A stretch of DNA of 7,600 nt from Methanobacteriota archaeon (lineage in GTDB: Archaea; Halobacteriota; Methanosarcinia; Methanosarcinales; Methanoperedenaceae): NCBI GenBank assembly GCA_018900975.1, contig JAHIFK010000001.1, positions 1 to 7,600 on the forward strand, given 5' to 3'. The notes under the pieces are model-generated. The model was given only the letters and a program-made list of their open reading frames with translations, did not search any database and was not told where the DNA came from. Below are positions 1 through 6,003 of the stretch, piece after piece. Positions within the stretch are counted from its first letter, which is position 1. Each line of letters starts with the position of its first letter. Both the position numbers and the translations under genes were made by a program.

Positions 1-1
1 T

Positions 2-1591
2 CACCTGAAAAAAGATATGCTTGAGACATTTCTTGAGGTAGAATTTGAGGAGCTGCCTGATGATATAAGGGACAGAGTGGAAGAGGGTGTAAAGAAGCGG
101 CTCAATGCAATAAATATGTTCCTTGAGAATCCCAAAAGGATCGAGCTTGTTGCCAGAGATATCGCAGAGCACTTTAAAGAGAACGTAGATGGAAAGTACA
201 AAGCTATGGTAGTTACAGCAAGCAGGAAAGCCTGCGCCTACTATAAATTATATCTGGATAAGTGGCTGCCAAAAGAATACACAGAAGTGGTCATGACCTA
301 CAATATGAAACGGGATGCAGAGATTATCAAGGACACAAGCAGGGAATCAAGAGCAAGATATGGCGAAAAGGAGATTGAAGAGATACGAAAGGAAGTAATA
401 GATAAATTCAAGGAAGAAGAGTTTCCAAAGATTCTGATAGTCACAGACATGTTGTTGACCGGTTTTGATGCCCCTATTCTCCAGACCATGTACCTTGACA
501 AGCCTCTAAAGGAACACCGTCTCCTCCAGGCGATCGCGAGAACAAACAGACCTTATAAAGGAATAAAAGAAGCCGGGGTAATATTAGATTATATAGGGAT
601 ACTGAACGAATTCAAGAGAGCCTTTGAGATATATAGTGAAGAGGAAATCAAAGGCGCGCTCTCAGGGATGGAAAGCCTGAGGGAGGACTTCAATACCCTG
701 CTTGATGGGTTACTTGCGCTATTTTCTGACATTCCAAAAGATAGCTATGACAGGCAAACCATGCTTAAAGCCATTGAAGTTCTCACAACAGATGAAGAGA
801 GCGGCAAGAGATTCCTTGAAGATTACAGAGAACTAAGGAAGATTTTTGAGCTTTTAGGACCAAATGAAATCAAAGTTGAACGATTCTCTGACTATAAATG
901 GATCTCCGGGATTTATACATTTTATATGAATAGTGTCATGCAAAGTCAGCTTGGACATGAAATGTATGTTCAGAAATATTTTGAAAAGACCTTAAAGTAC
1001 GTTTACAGGACAACCGAACTTGAAAATTTGCGAAAGGATCTGCCTGTAATCAGTTTTGACGAGAATTATCTTAAAGATCTGGAAGAAAAGGTCAAAAGCA
1101 AAGAAGAAAAGGCTGCAAGTATCGTATTTACATTGAACAGGCTTGTCCTGGTAGAAAAACATAAAAATCCGGTCTATGAATCCCTGACCGAAAAAGTGGA
1201 AAGGATCTTAGAACTCTGGAAAGAGAAAACCAAGGATTTTGAGAGAATTTACGTCGAGGGAATAGAAGTAATTAATAAAATTGAAAAACTTTCTCAAAGA
1301 CAAAAGGAGTTGTCTTTTTCTGACCTGGAATATTCCTTACTTTTGAATTTAGAAAAGAACTTCGGAGAGGAAAGCGAATTTGTTCCGGATGTCAGAGAGC
1401 TATCTGATAGATTACGAGATCATATTTTTGAGAACTGGGCCGTGCAGCAAACAGCAAGAAAAACCGTTGAAAGGGAAGTCCGCCGATTTGTACGCAGGTA
1501 TGTTAAAAGACATGGATTGAAGCTTGACGAGCTTGATAGTCTATATCAAAATTTAATGGAAAATGTGGAGAACTATGGCAAAGCAAGTTAG
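2..1591 (+). CDS. hsdR: Type I restriction endonuclease subunit R, C-terminal part (5' end outside window)
   Basis: This is the C-terminal 529 residues of HsdR, the ATP-dependent translocase/nuclease subunit of a type I restriction-modification complex. The frame is open to the left edge, so the nuclease domain and first helicase lobe lie outside the window. Visible here is the second RecA-like lobe: a motif IV-type strand (YKAMVVTASR, residues about 66-75 of the visible part), motif V (TDMLLTGFDAP, 148-158) and motif VI with the arginine finger (QAIARTNRPY, 176-185). A long, charged, mostly helical C-terminal region follows, as is usual for the HsdM/HsdS-contacting end. The end is natural (TAG) and overlaps the ATG of a damaged metallopeptidase gene at 1575; DUF45-type peptidases commonly neighbour hsdR. 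The ATG at 17 is internal, not the start. Family identity is firm; whether the system is complete cannot be seen. Confidence 0.93.
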   Translation, partial: HLKKDMLETFLEVEFEELPDDIRDRVEEGVKKRLNAINMFLENPKRIELVARDIAEHFKENVDGKYKAMVVTASRKACAYYKLYLDKWLPKEYTEVVMTYNMKRDAEIIKDTSRESRARYGEKEIEEIRKEVIDKFKEEEFPKILIVTDMLLTGFDAPILQTMYLDKPLKEHRLLQAIARTNRPYKGIKEAGVILDYIGILNEFKRAFEIYSEEEIKGALSGMESLREDFNTLLDGLLALFSDIPKDSYDRQTMLKAIEVLTTDEESGKRFLEDYRELRKIFELLGPNEIKVERFSDYKWISGIYTFYMNSVMQSQLGHEMYVQKYFEKTLKYVYRTTELENLRKDLPVISFDENYLKDLEEKVKSKEEKAASIVFTLNRLVLVEKHKNPVYESLTEKVERILELWKEKTKDFERIYVEGIEVINKIEKLSQRQKELSFSDLEYSLLLNLEKNFGEESEFVPDVRELSDRLRDHIFENWAVQQTARKTVEREVRRFVRRYVKRHGLKLDELDSLYQNLMENVENYGKAS

Positions 1592-1648
1592 AATAGTGAT
1601 TCAACTATAAACTATGAAATAGTCCATCGTAATATTAAATATCCAAGA
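1575..1648 (+). pseudogene. Displaced N-terminus of the DUF45 metallopeptidase gene (frameshifted)
   Basis: An ATG at 1575 overlaps the end of hsdR and has a good Shine-Dalgarno, GGAG at 1567-1570, four bases upstream. It reads MAKQVR and then runs into a stop at 1608. One frame over, from 1592, the DNA reads NSDSTINYEIVHRNIKYPR and then continues without a stop into the catalytic fragment at 1649. The INYEIVHRNIKYPR stretch resembles the usual N-terminus of archaeal DUF45 proteins. The simplest reading is one gene starting at 1575 that lost one base near 1590-1593 (for example AGAAAT to AGAAT). This rests on recalled family pattern, not on an alignment. Confidence 0.5.
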
Positions 1649-1897
1649 ATGAAATCCAAATGGGGAAGCTGCAGTCCCAAAAAAAATCTCACGATCAATA
1701 CCCTTTTGAAATACTTGCCTGAAGAAATAATTGAATATGTGATTTTTCATGAAATGGCTCATTTAATTGAAAGAAAACATAATGAGAAATTCTGGAAAAT
1801 TATATCGAATAAATTCCAAAATTATGAAGAAAATGAAAAAGAACTATTTGAATATTGGTTTTTGATCCGGACAGTTGTGAATAATAATAAACCATAA
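1649..1897 (+). CDS. DUF45/YgjP-type (M48-like) zinc metallopeptidase, catalytic C-terminal fragment
   Basis: The 82 residues carry the diagnostic end of the DUF45/YgjP family: the KWGSCS box (residues 4-9), the INTLLKYLP strand-helix, the zinc site HEMAH (H34, E35, H38) and the third ligand H44 in a RKHNEKFW context. Known members are about 220-240 residues and carry an N-terminal half that is missing here. The frame continues upstream to 1592 and shows family N-terminal residues joined directly to the catalytic part, so roughly 100 central residues seem deleted. The ATG at 1649 has no clear ribosome binding site and falls inside the conserved box, so it is probably not a natural start. Peptidases of this family often travel with type I R-M genes; their role there is unproven. 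This copy is probably non-functional, although all the zinc ligands survive. Confidence 0.72.
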   Translation: MKSKWGSCSPKKNLTINTLLKYLPEEIIEYVIFHEMAHLIERKHNEKFWKIISNKFQNYEENEKELFEYWFLIRTVVNNNKP

Positions 1898-1898
1898 G

Positions 1899-1908
1899 GT
1901 TTTATAAA
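1899..1908 (+). promoter_or_regulatory. Probable TATA box of hisS
   Basis: GTTTTATAAA matches an archaeal TATA box. A start about 26 bases downstream would give a leader of roughly 15 bases. That leader contains AAGGAAG (1932-1938), a weak Shine-Dalgarno before the hisS ATG at 1945. Inferred from sequence and spacing only. Confidence 0.5.
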
Positions 1909-1944
1909 GTATCATGCTGTATTCGGCTCAAAAGGAAGTATATT

Positions 1945-3303
1945 ATGGAAGTCCAGAGACCCCGCGGCACGCGCGATTTTCTGCCTGAAGAAATGGCAAA
2001 GCGCAGATTTGTTGAGAACAGGCTACGAGACGTAGCTGTGCGCTGGGGATACGGAGAGATAAAGACGCCGACATTTGAGAATATCGAGCTTTTTACGCTT
2101 AAGTCTGGCGAAGGGATACTTGGTGAGATATATAACTTCAAGGACAAAGGCGACAGGGAAATAGCGCTTCGCCCTGAACTGACCGCGCCTGTAATAAGGA
2201 TGTACGTGGAGGAATTGCAGAGGTCTGCGAAACCCCTCAAGTTCTACTATTTTGATAACTGCTTCAGGTACGAGCGCCCGCAGAAAGGTCGCTTCCGCGA
2301 GTTCTTCCAGTTCGGGGTTGAGATAATAGGCAGCACGCGTCCTGAATCCGAAGCAGAAGTGATCGCACTTGCTGTTGAGATGTTAAAAAGCGCAGGAGTG
2401 AAGGGAGGCCTGCATGTGGGAAACCTTGGCGTAGTGAGAACGCTTCTGAAAGACCTTGAAGTTGAGCACCAGAGCAAGATAATGCGGTTTGTGGATAAGA
2501 AGGACGATAAGGGACTTGGGGATTTCCTTGACCACATACAGGCGCCCGATGATATCAGGGGCAAGTTGTTACGCCTGATAGGACTGCGCGGTATGAATGC
2601 AGTGCATGAGGCGCGGGAATTACTTGGTGATATCGAGGCGATATCGCAGTTCGAGACTCTTCTTGACCTGCTTGATGTTTACGGTCTGGAATACCAGGTC
2701 GACCTCGGTATTGCGAGGGGTCTTGATTATTATACTGGCATGGTCTTTGAGATATACTGCGAGGGGCTTGGCGCGCAGAACCAGGTGTGCGGCGGCGGTT
2801 CGTACAGGCTGGCGCAGTTGTTCGGGGGGGAGGATACTCCATCGACAGGATATGCTATCGGTTTTGACAGGGTTATGGAAGTCTGTAATGTAGAATATCA
2901 ACCACAAATACGCGCAGCTGTAATTTGTTTTGATGATACGAGAAGAGAAGCAATAAAGATTGCAAAAAAATTGAGGGATGCCGGGTTTATAACTTATTTA
3001 GATTTAATGGGGCGGAAATTTAAAGACCAGCTCACGTATATAAACACTTCAACCAATTCGAGATACGAACGGTTTATAAAACTCAATACCAACATGGAAA
3101 ATAATAAATTGGAAACTACATACGCAGTAATTGTCGGTTTAGATGAGTTGAAAGCAGGAAAATACACCTTAAAAGATATGTCGAGCGGTCAACAGAGCTC
3201 AAAGACAATGGATGAAATAATAATTATATTAAATGAAGAGAATACAAAAATGACTTCTGAAATGGAAAAAGACAGGCTATGTAATATAAATAGGTCAAAG
3301 TAG
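1945..3303 (+). CDS. hisS: Histidine--tRNA ligase, mosaic gene with a replaced 3' end
   Basis: HisRS charges tRNA-His with histidine using ATP in the cytoplasm and is essential. The 452 residues show the class II core: RPRGTRDFLP at the N-terminus, motif 2 (FRYERPQKGRFREF, 107-120), the histidine-binding RGLDYYTG (258-265), the GGGSY turn (283-287) and motif 3 (GYAIGFDRVMEVC, 302-314). The anticodon-binding domain follows, with LDLMGRKFKDQL (352-363) and a VIVG...LKDM...GQQ core (395-417). From about codon 314 the base composition drops sharply: by hand count the 60-base row at 2761 is 70% G+C and the row at 3061 is 28%. The new domain has about 25 extra residues (367-393) and a hydrophilic tail of about 23 after residue 429, making it longer than usual archaeal HisRS. 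A displaced original end lies at 3954-4148. The body is native; the 3' part looks imported. The enzyme is probably functional because all domains are present. Confidence 0.95.
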   Translation: MEVQRPRGTRDFLPEEMAKRRFVENRLRDVAVRWGYGEIKTPTFENIELFTLKSGEGILGEIYNFKDKGDREIALRPELTAPVIRMYVEELQRSAKPLKFYYFDNCFRYERPQKGRFREFFQFGVEIIGSTRPESEAEVIALAVEMLKSAGVKGGLHVGNLGVVRTLLKDLEVEHQSKIMRFVDKKDDKGLGDFLDHIQAPDDIRGKLLRLIGLRGMNAVHEARELLGDIEAISQFETLLDLLDVYGLEYQVDLGIARGLDYYTGMVFEIYCEGLGAQNQVCGGGSYRLAQLFGGEDTPSTGYAIGFDRVMEVCNVEYQPQIRAAVICFDDTRREAIKIAKKLRDAGFITYLDLMGRKFKDQLTYINTSTNSRYERFIKLNTNMENNKLETTYAVIVGLDELKAGKYTLKDMSSGQQSSKTMDEIIIILNEENTKMTSEMEKDRLCNINRSK

Positions 3304-3326
3304 TATATTCCATTAGGTATTTTACA

Positions 3327-3488
3327 ATGAAGAAACAAAAAATTGAACTTGTGGAAGCCGTACATAAAGCCAGAGCAAGAAGCACGAAATTACTCGAAGA
3401 GCAGGGAATTTCGACATTAGCATTGATCCTTTCAAAAACGCTGGCAGATGTGATAGATAATCCGGAAAGGATAGATTCTCTGGTGTAA
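3327..3488 (+). CDS. Small antitoxin-like protein upstream of the PIN toxin
   Basis: A 53-residue ORF begins 23 bases after hisS and ends with TAA immediately before the toxin ATG. The protein is charged and looks mainly helical: a basic N-terminal segment (MKKQKIELVEAVHKARARS), then alternating leucine-rich turns (LALILSKTLADVI) and an acidic end. I recognise no AbrB, ribbon-helix-helix or HTH signature. Its identity as an antitoxin is inferred from position, size and tight coupling to the PIN gene, which is the standard vapBC order. A weak AGGT at 3314-3317 could be its ribosome binding site. The short gap after hisS suggests it is read from the hisS transcript, though TAGTATATT at 3301-3309 could be a weak TATA box. 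Confidence 0.6.
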   Translation: MKKQKIELVEAVHKARARSTKLLEEQGISTLALILSKTLADVIDNPERIDSLV

Positions 3489-3926
3489 ATGAAACTTTAT
3501 CTTGATACAACAGTTCTGGCGGCATTAACTTATTTCAAAGATAAAGATGTAAAACGCTTTTCTGAAAGCAGGAAACTTATTAAAAATTGCAGCGAAAAGA
3601 AGGTAACGATAGTAATCTCATTTTATTCGATTCATGAACTGTTCTTGCTGCCTTTAGAATACCATGATGAAAAAAAAGCTCGCAAGATCGGTCTTACATT
3701 GCTAAAGGAAATCCTAGATATCGAAGGGATTGAAATTACGGAACTTCTGTCACGCGAAAATAAAATCCAGTATCAGGAGAAATTTTCAATGAGCGACAGG
3801 ACTGATATTCCGCATGCGATATCGGCATATATTGAAAATTGCGATTGTATCGTGACGTACGACAGCCATTTTGACCAGATATCTGATAAAATTGATGTTT
3901 TCAAACCCGAGGATGTTCCCATTTAG
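3489..3926 (+). CDS. PIN-domain ribonuclease toxin (VapC-like)
   Basis: This 145-residue protein has the acidic pattern of PIN nucleases: D6 in YLDTTVL at the end of the first strand, E50 in SIHELF, D106 in DRTDIPHAISA and D125 in VTYDSHF. VapC toxins of this fold are Mg2+-dependent RNases that cut tRNA or rRNA and block translation; the target here is unknown. The length is normal for the family. Its ATG follows the TAA of the 53-residue ORF with no gap, and GGTG at 3482-3485 lies just upstream, so translation is probably coupled. It shares the AT-rich composition of the hisS 3' end. The TAG stop at 3924-3926 is followed by the displaced hisS end. PIN identity is secure; toxin function is inferred from the gene pair. 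Confidence 0.85.
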   Translation: MKLYLDTTVLAALTYFKDKDVKRFSESRKLIKNCSEKKVTIVISFYSIHELFLLPLEYHDEKKARKIGLTLLKEILDIEGIEITELLSRENKIQYQEKFSMSDRTDIPHAISAYIENCDCIVTYDSHFDQISDKIDVFKPEDVPI

Positions 3927-3953
3927 TTCTTAATTCGTGCTGTAGAAAAGTGA

Positions 3954-4148
3954 AATGTGGTCAATGAGATGGATTTCCCGTGACGGAAGTTCAAAGACCA
4001 TATATCCTATGCCAACACCATCGGCGCAAGCCATGTTGTTATTGTTGGGAAGAATGAGCTTGATGCGGGCAAGGTGGCGCTTAAGGATATGAAGACCGGG
4101 GAGCAGGTGCTGGTGACGGTGGAGGAGGTTCCCCGCGTCCTAAAATAA
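3954..4148 (+). pseudogene. Displaced original 3' end of hisS
   Basis: In one frame this stretch reads NVVNEMDFP, a TGA at 3981-3983, then RKFKDHISYANTIG, HVVIVGKNELDAGK, VALKDMKTGEQVL and a TAA at 4146-4148. That is the normal end of an archaeal HisRS anticodon-binding domain, without the insertion and tail seen in the present hisS. It aligns with residues 357 onward of the intact gene (RKFKDQLTYINT, VIVGLDELKAGK, LKDM.SGQQ), so the window holds two divergent copies. Composition is GC-rich like the hisS body: the row at 4081 is about 62% G+C by hand count. It has no start codon and an in-frame stop at the place where the family has glycine (GGA to TGA would be one change). It fills the otherwise gene-free stretch between the toxin and the convergent DUF447 gene, leaving 2 bases before the DUF447 stop. 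Confidence 0.88.
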
Positions 4149-4150
4149 TT

Positions 4151-4729
4151 TCATTCAGGATATCCGATCAGCTCATACAGCAGCCTCATCGCTTCCTTCT
4201 CCCGCGCTCCGCCGCATTTCTGGACTATTGTATTGCTGTACTCTATATGCCTGAGATACTCCTGCTCCTTCAGTCCCACGTATCGCGTTGCATGGACCGC
4301 AGCCTCTATAACCGCATTGAAACCGCGATTCACAGGTTCGATGGCCCTTCGATTTATTTCTCCTCTGACCGGGGACAGCTCAACCACCGAAATATTTTCA
4401 CCCCTCCTGCATTCGCAGTCAAAAATAACCCATCCGAGAGCCTGTTCAAGGACTGGAAAACCATCGATGAACTTAAATCTTTCAGGCTCAACATCTGACA
4501 GTGCCGATTTCACGAAAAGCGCCGGGTCGTCCACGATATTTGCTGCAGCTTTTGGATTTGCATCAATGTTCGTAAATGTCAACGAGTTAAATATCCTTAC
4601 AAAGAGCCGCCCACCATCCTTGTGAATACCCATAGGCGCAGCATTTGGAACGCCATCCGGAGAAAGCGTTGTAAGGATGACTTCTGATACTCCTTCCTGA
4701 AATCCGAAATCCTCAATGTCTATCAGAAT
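4151..4729 (-). CDS. DUF447 family protein, probable flavin-binding split barrel, non-AUG start
   Basis: DUF447 proteins occur in methanogens and relatives and in methylotrophic bacteria that use tetrahydromethanopterin. They are predicted FMN-binding split-barrel proteins without an assigned reaction. Visible signatures are the N-terminal EGVSEVILTTLSPDGVPNAAPMG segment, split as EGVSEVILTT and NAAPMG, then RLFVRIFNSLTF, NIVDDPALF and, in the second half, VELSPVRGEINRRA and NRGFNAVIEAAVHATR. The first ATG (4633) would remove 32 conserved residues. The frame stays open back to a TGA at 4739-4741 but has no ATG, GTG or TTG there. ATT at 4727-4729 fits the usual MILIDI... start; CTG at 4724 is the alternative. 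GAGGGGATGAG precedes it. The start overlaps the citG-like stop by 7 bases, implying coupled translation. From ATT the protein is 192 residues, about full length. Confidence 0.85.
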   Translation of the reverse strand: MLIDIEDFGFQEGVSEVILTTLSPDGVPNAAPMGIHKDGGRLFVRIFNSLTFTNIDANPKAAANIVDDPALFVKSALSDVEPERFKFIDGFPVLEQALGWVIFDCECRRGENISVVELSPVRGEINRRAIEPVNRGFNAVIEAAVHATRYVGLKEQEYLRHIEYSNTIVQKCGGAREKEAMRLLYELIGYPE

Positions 4730-5586
4730 CTCATCCCCTCAAAAAGTGATACGAACAGTCCCGAGATCATCAGGTCTGCTGTCGAGCCCGGATTGACGCC
4801 TTCTCTTAATAATTCCTCATCAAAGGAATGGAGTTCATTTCTTATATCCTCCATACCGCCGTTTTTAAGTATATTTTTTGCCCGCATTGAAACCTCTTCC
4901 GCCTTCTTGTTATCGAATTTTGTCTGTATGAATGTGTCTTTATTCCGAGATAAGATCTCCATGAACGTGAGAACCACCGCATCATTTATGCCGTGCTCTT
5001 TGATCTTATCCTGAATAGAACCAGCACATTCAAAGGTCTTCTGGAAGCCGTTGGTCCATTCCTCAGCTATCATGTCATAGCCAGATGAGATCTCCATCAT
5101 GTTGTATAGTGTCAATCCCTGCGCTTTTATTTTTTCAATTGATGCAGCATCGGAAAGATCCATGTCATCCACTGGTTTGACTTTTACTCCAGCTTCCGAG
5201 AACGCCCTGTAGAAATCCACGGCATCATCTACGGTAGTCCCTCTTACGACCTTCTGGACCTGCGTCTTCAGGCATGTCCTGTCGCCGTATCTTCCCGCCG
5301 CCATCACAAGCGGGATGAGCAGGATAAATGCCCCGAAATGAGTATTGCCGCCTTTCTGCCATTTACCGCTTTCTGTAACAGCTTCGCGTATTAGTGACCC
5401 AATTCCTGATCCGGAACTTGCTGCTTTTTCCATTATTGGATACACGCCAACTGCGCTTGCAAGGAAATGCTCGAACCTGGTATCGGTGTAATTGTGGTCC
5501 CTGTCAATGTTTCCCGGCTTTGGGGTTGCCGAGACCTCAAGCGCCATGGCAAGCTGCGCGCACCGGGCGATATGTGAGGATGTCAT
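4723..5586 (-). CDS. CitG/MdcB-family protein (triphosphoribosyl-dephospho-CoA synthase-like)
   Basis: Bacterial CitG joins the ribose of ATP to dephospho-CoA to make the prosthetic group precursor of citrate lyase. Archaeal homologues live in genomes without citrate lyase, and their substrate is unknown. The 287 residues show the family blocks: EVSATPKPGNID (17-28), KGGNTHFGAFILL (78-90) and NPGSTADLMISGLF (265-278). The length is normal. It overlaps the DUF447 gene downstream. From memory, homologues of both families also occur in the tetrahydromethanopterin gene clusters of methylotrophic bacteria, so a role in C1-cofactor synthesis is a reasonable inference. No Shine-Dalgarno precedes the ATG at 5586, but a TATA box sits at the distance expected for a leaderless transcript. 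Family call is firm; substrate is not known. Confidence 0.88.
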   Translation of the reverse strand: MTSSHIARCAQLAMALEVSATPKPGNIDRDHNYTDTRFEHFLASAVGVYPIMEKAASSGSGIGSLIREAVTESGKWQKGGNTHFGAFILLIPLVMAAGRYGDRTCLKTQVQKVVRGTTVDDAVDFYRAFSEAGVKVKPVDDMDLSDAASIEKIKAQGLTLYNMMEISSGYDMIAEEWTNGFQKTFECAGSIQDKIKEHGINDAVVLTFMEILSRNKDTFIQTKFDNKKAEEVSMRAKNILKNGGMEDIRNELHSFDEELLREGVNPGSTADLMISGLFVSLFEGMRF

Positions 5587-5609
5587 TATAAGAGTAATAT
5601 TATTTCTTG

Positions 5610-5619
5610 ATTAGATAAA
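5610..5619 (-). promoter_or_regulatory. TATA box of a probable leaderless citG-like/DUF447 transcript
   Basis: On the - strand TTTATCTAAT lies 24 to 33 bases upstream of the ATG at 5586, matching an archaeal TATA box and placing the transcription start at or very near the A of the start codon. The absence of any Shine-Dalgarno before this ATG agrees with leaderless translation. It separates this pair from the upstream operon ending at 5636. Confidence 0.5.
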
Positions 5620-5635
5620 TTCATGTGCCGCCATC

Positions 5636-5998
5636 TCAGACAGTCTTATTCTCATTTCCTGTAATATTGCTGCGTTCAATAACGCTGTCTTTGATGTTAA
5701 CTTTCAAGCTGCCGCCTTTTTGCCCGACATCAAAACTTGTCCTTTGTACCACTGAATCAATAATATTGATCACCTGGGTTTTTTCTATTATCCCCATCTC
5801 TTTTGCTGCTTGCACTGTTGAAGCAAGATGACGGATGCTGTCAGCCATCTCGTTGATAAAACCATTCAATCCGTACTTCCTGTCAGAGTGGGCAGAAAGC
5901 ATCACCTGGGTTATCCCGCTGACTTCCTGGATGACTGCGGTAAGGAGATAATAAGCCTTCTCTCCAAGCGCCTCGCCTGAAAGATAAAATACCTTCAT
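5636..5998 (-). CDS. Small archaeal protein with helical N-terminal part and two DSV-type repeats
   Basis: I do not recognise a named family. The 120-residue protein begins MKVFYLSGEALGEKAYYLL, continues as amphipathic helix to about residue 75, and ends with two similar short strands, IIDSVVQRTSF (79-89) and IKDSVIERSNI (102-112), with a glycine-lysine turn between. DSV.RS motifs like these recur in hypothetical archaeal proteins. No signal peptide or membrane segment is visible, so it is probably cytoplasmic. ATG 5998 is chosen, with GAGTGA just upstream; a TTG at 6007 overlapping the previous stop is the alternative and adds MSE. It is the last gene of the membrane-protein operon. Its N-terminal half looks similar by eye to sequence spanning the TAG at 6271 upstream. 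Confidence 0.72.
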   Translation of the reverse strand: MKVFYLSGEALGEKAYYLLTAVIQEVSGITQVMLSAHSDRKYGLNGFINEMADSIRHLASTVQAAKEMGIIEKTQVINIIDSVVQRTSFDVGQKGGSLKVNIKDSVIERSNITGNENKTV

Positions 5999-6003
5999 TT
6001 CAC

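Larger units (their letters stand above)
2889..3940 (+). other. Imported AT-rich block: substitute hisS 3' end plus toxin-antitoxin pair
   Basis: The block spans the AT-rich 3' third of hisS, the antitoxin-like ORF and the PIN toxin. Its left limit is set by the composition change just after the conserved VMEVC codons. Its right limit is set by the resumption of GC-rich hisS homology after about 3954. A 7-base direct repeat, TGTAGAA, lies at both inferred edges (2889-2895 and 3941-3947) and was used to place them; it could be chance. Joining the outer sequences at this repeat keeps the hisS reading frame, but about 27 residues of the original gene would still be missing, so a clean insertion is not enough. 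No integrase, transposase or terminal inverted repeat is visible inside. Exact edges are uncertain by tens of bases. Confidence 0.6.

Noticed and set aside
1589..1897. HsdR-metallopeptidase fusion by TAG readthrough
   Set aside because: The frame is open, but an overlapping ATG at 1575 with a GGAG site explains the downstream gene as an independent one, and the metallopeptidase is damaged.
2555..2907. Overlapping ORFs on both strands inside hisS
   Set aside because: They lie wholly within the conserved catalytic core of hisS, show no domain features, and arise from its GC-rich codons.
3010..4080. Intein or split-gene explanation for the two hisS C-termini
   Set aside because: The intact gene already has a complete C-terminal domain, there are no splice-junction residues, and the second copy lacks a start and contains in-frame stops.
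4136..4152. Terminator between the convergent hisS remnant and DUF447
   Set aside because: There is an AT-rich stretch (ATTATTTTA on the - strand) but no hairpin or long T-run, and it overlaps the end of the hisS remnant.
4233..4625. + strand ORFs of 83 and 130 residues opposite the DUF447 gene
   Set aside because: The - strand frame carries conserved family motifs; the + strand translations are low-complexity S/T/R-rich shadows.
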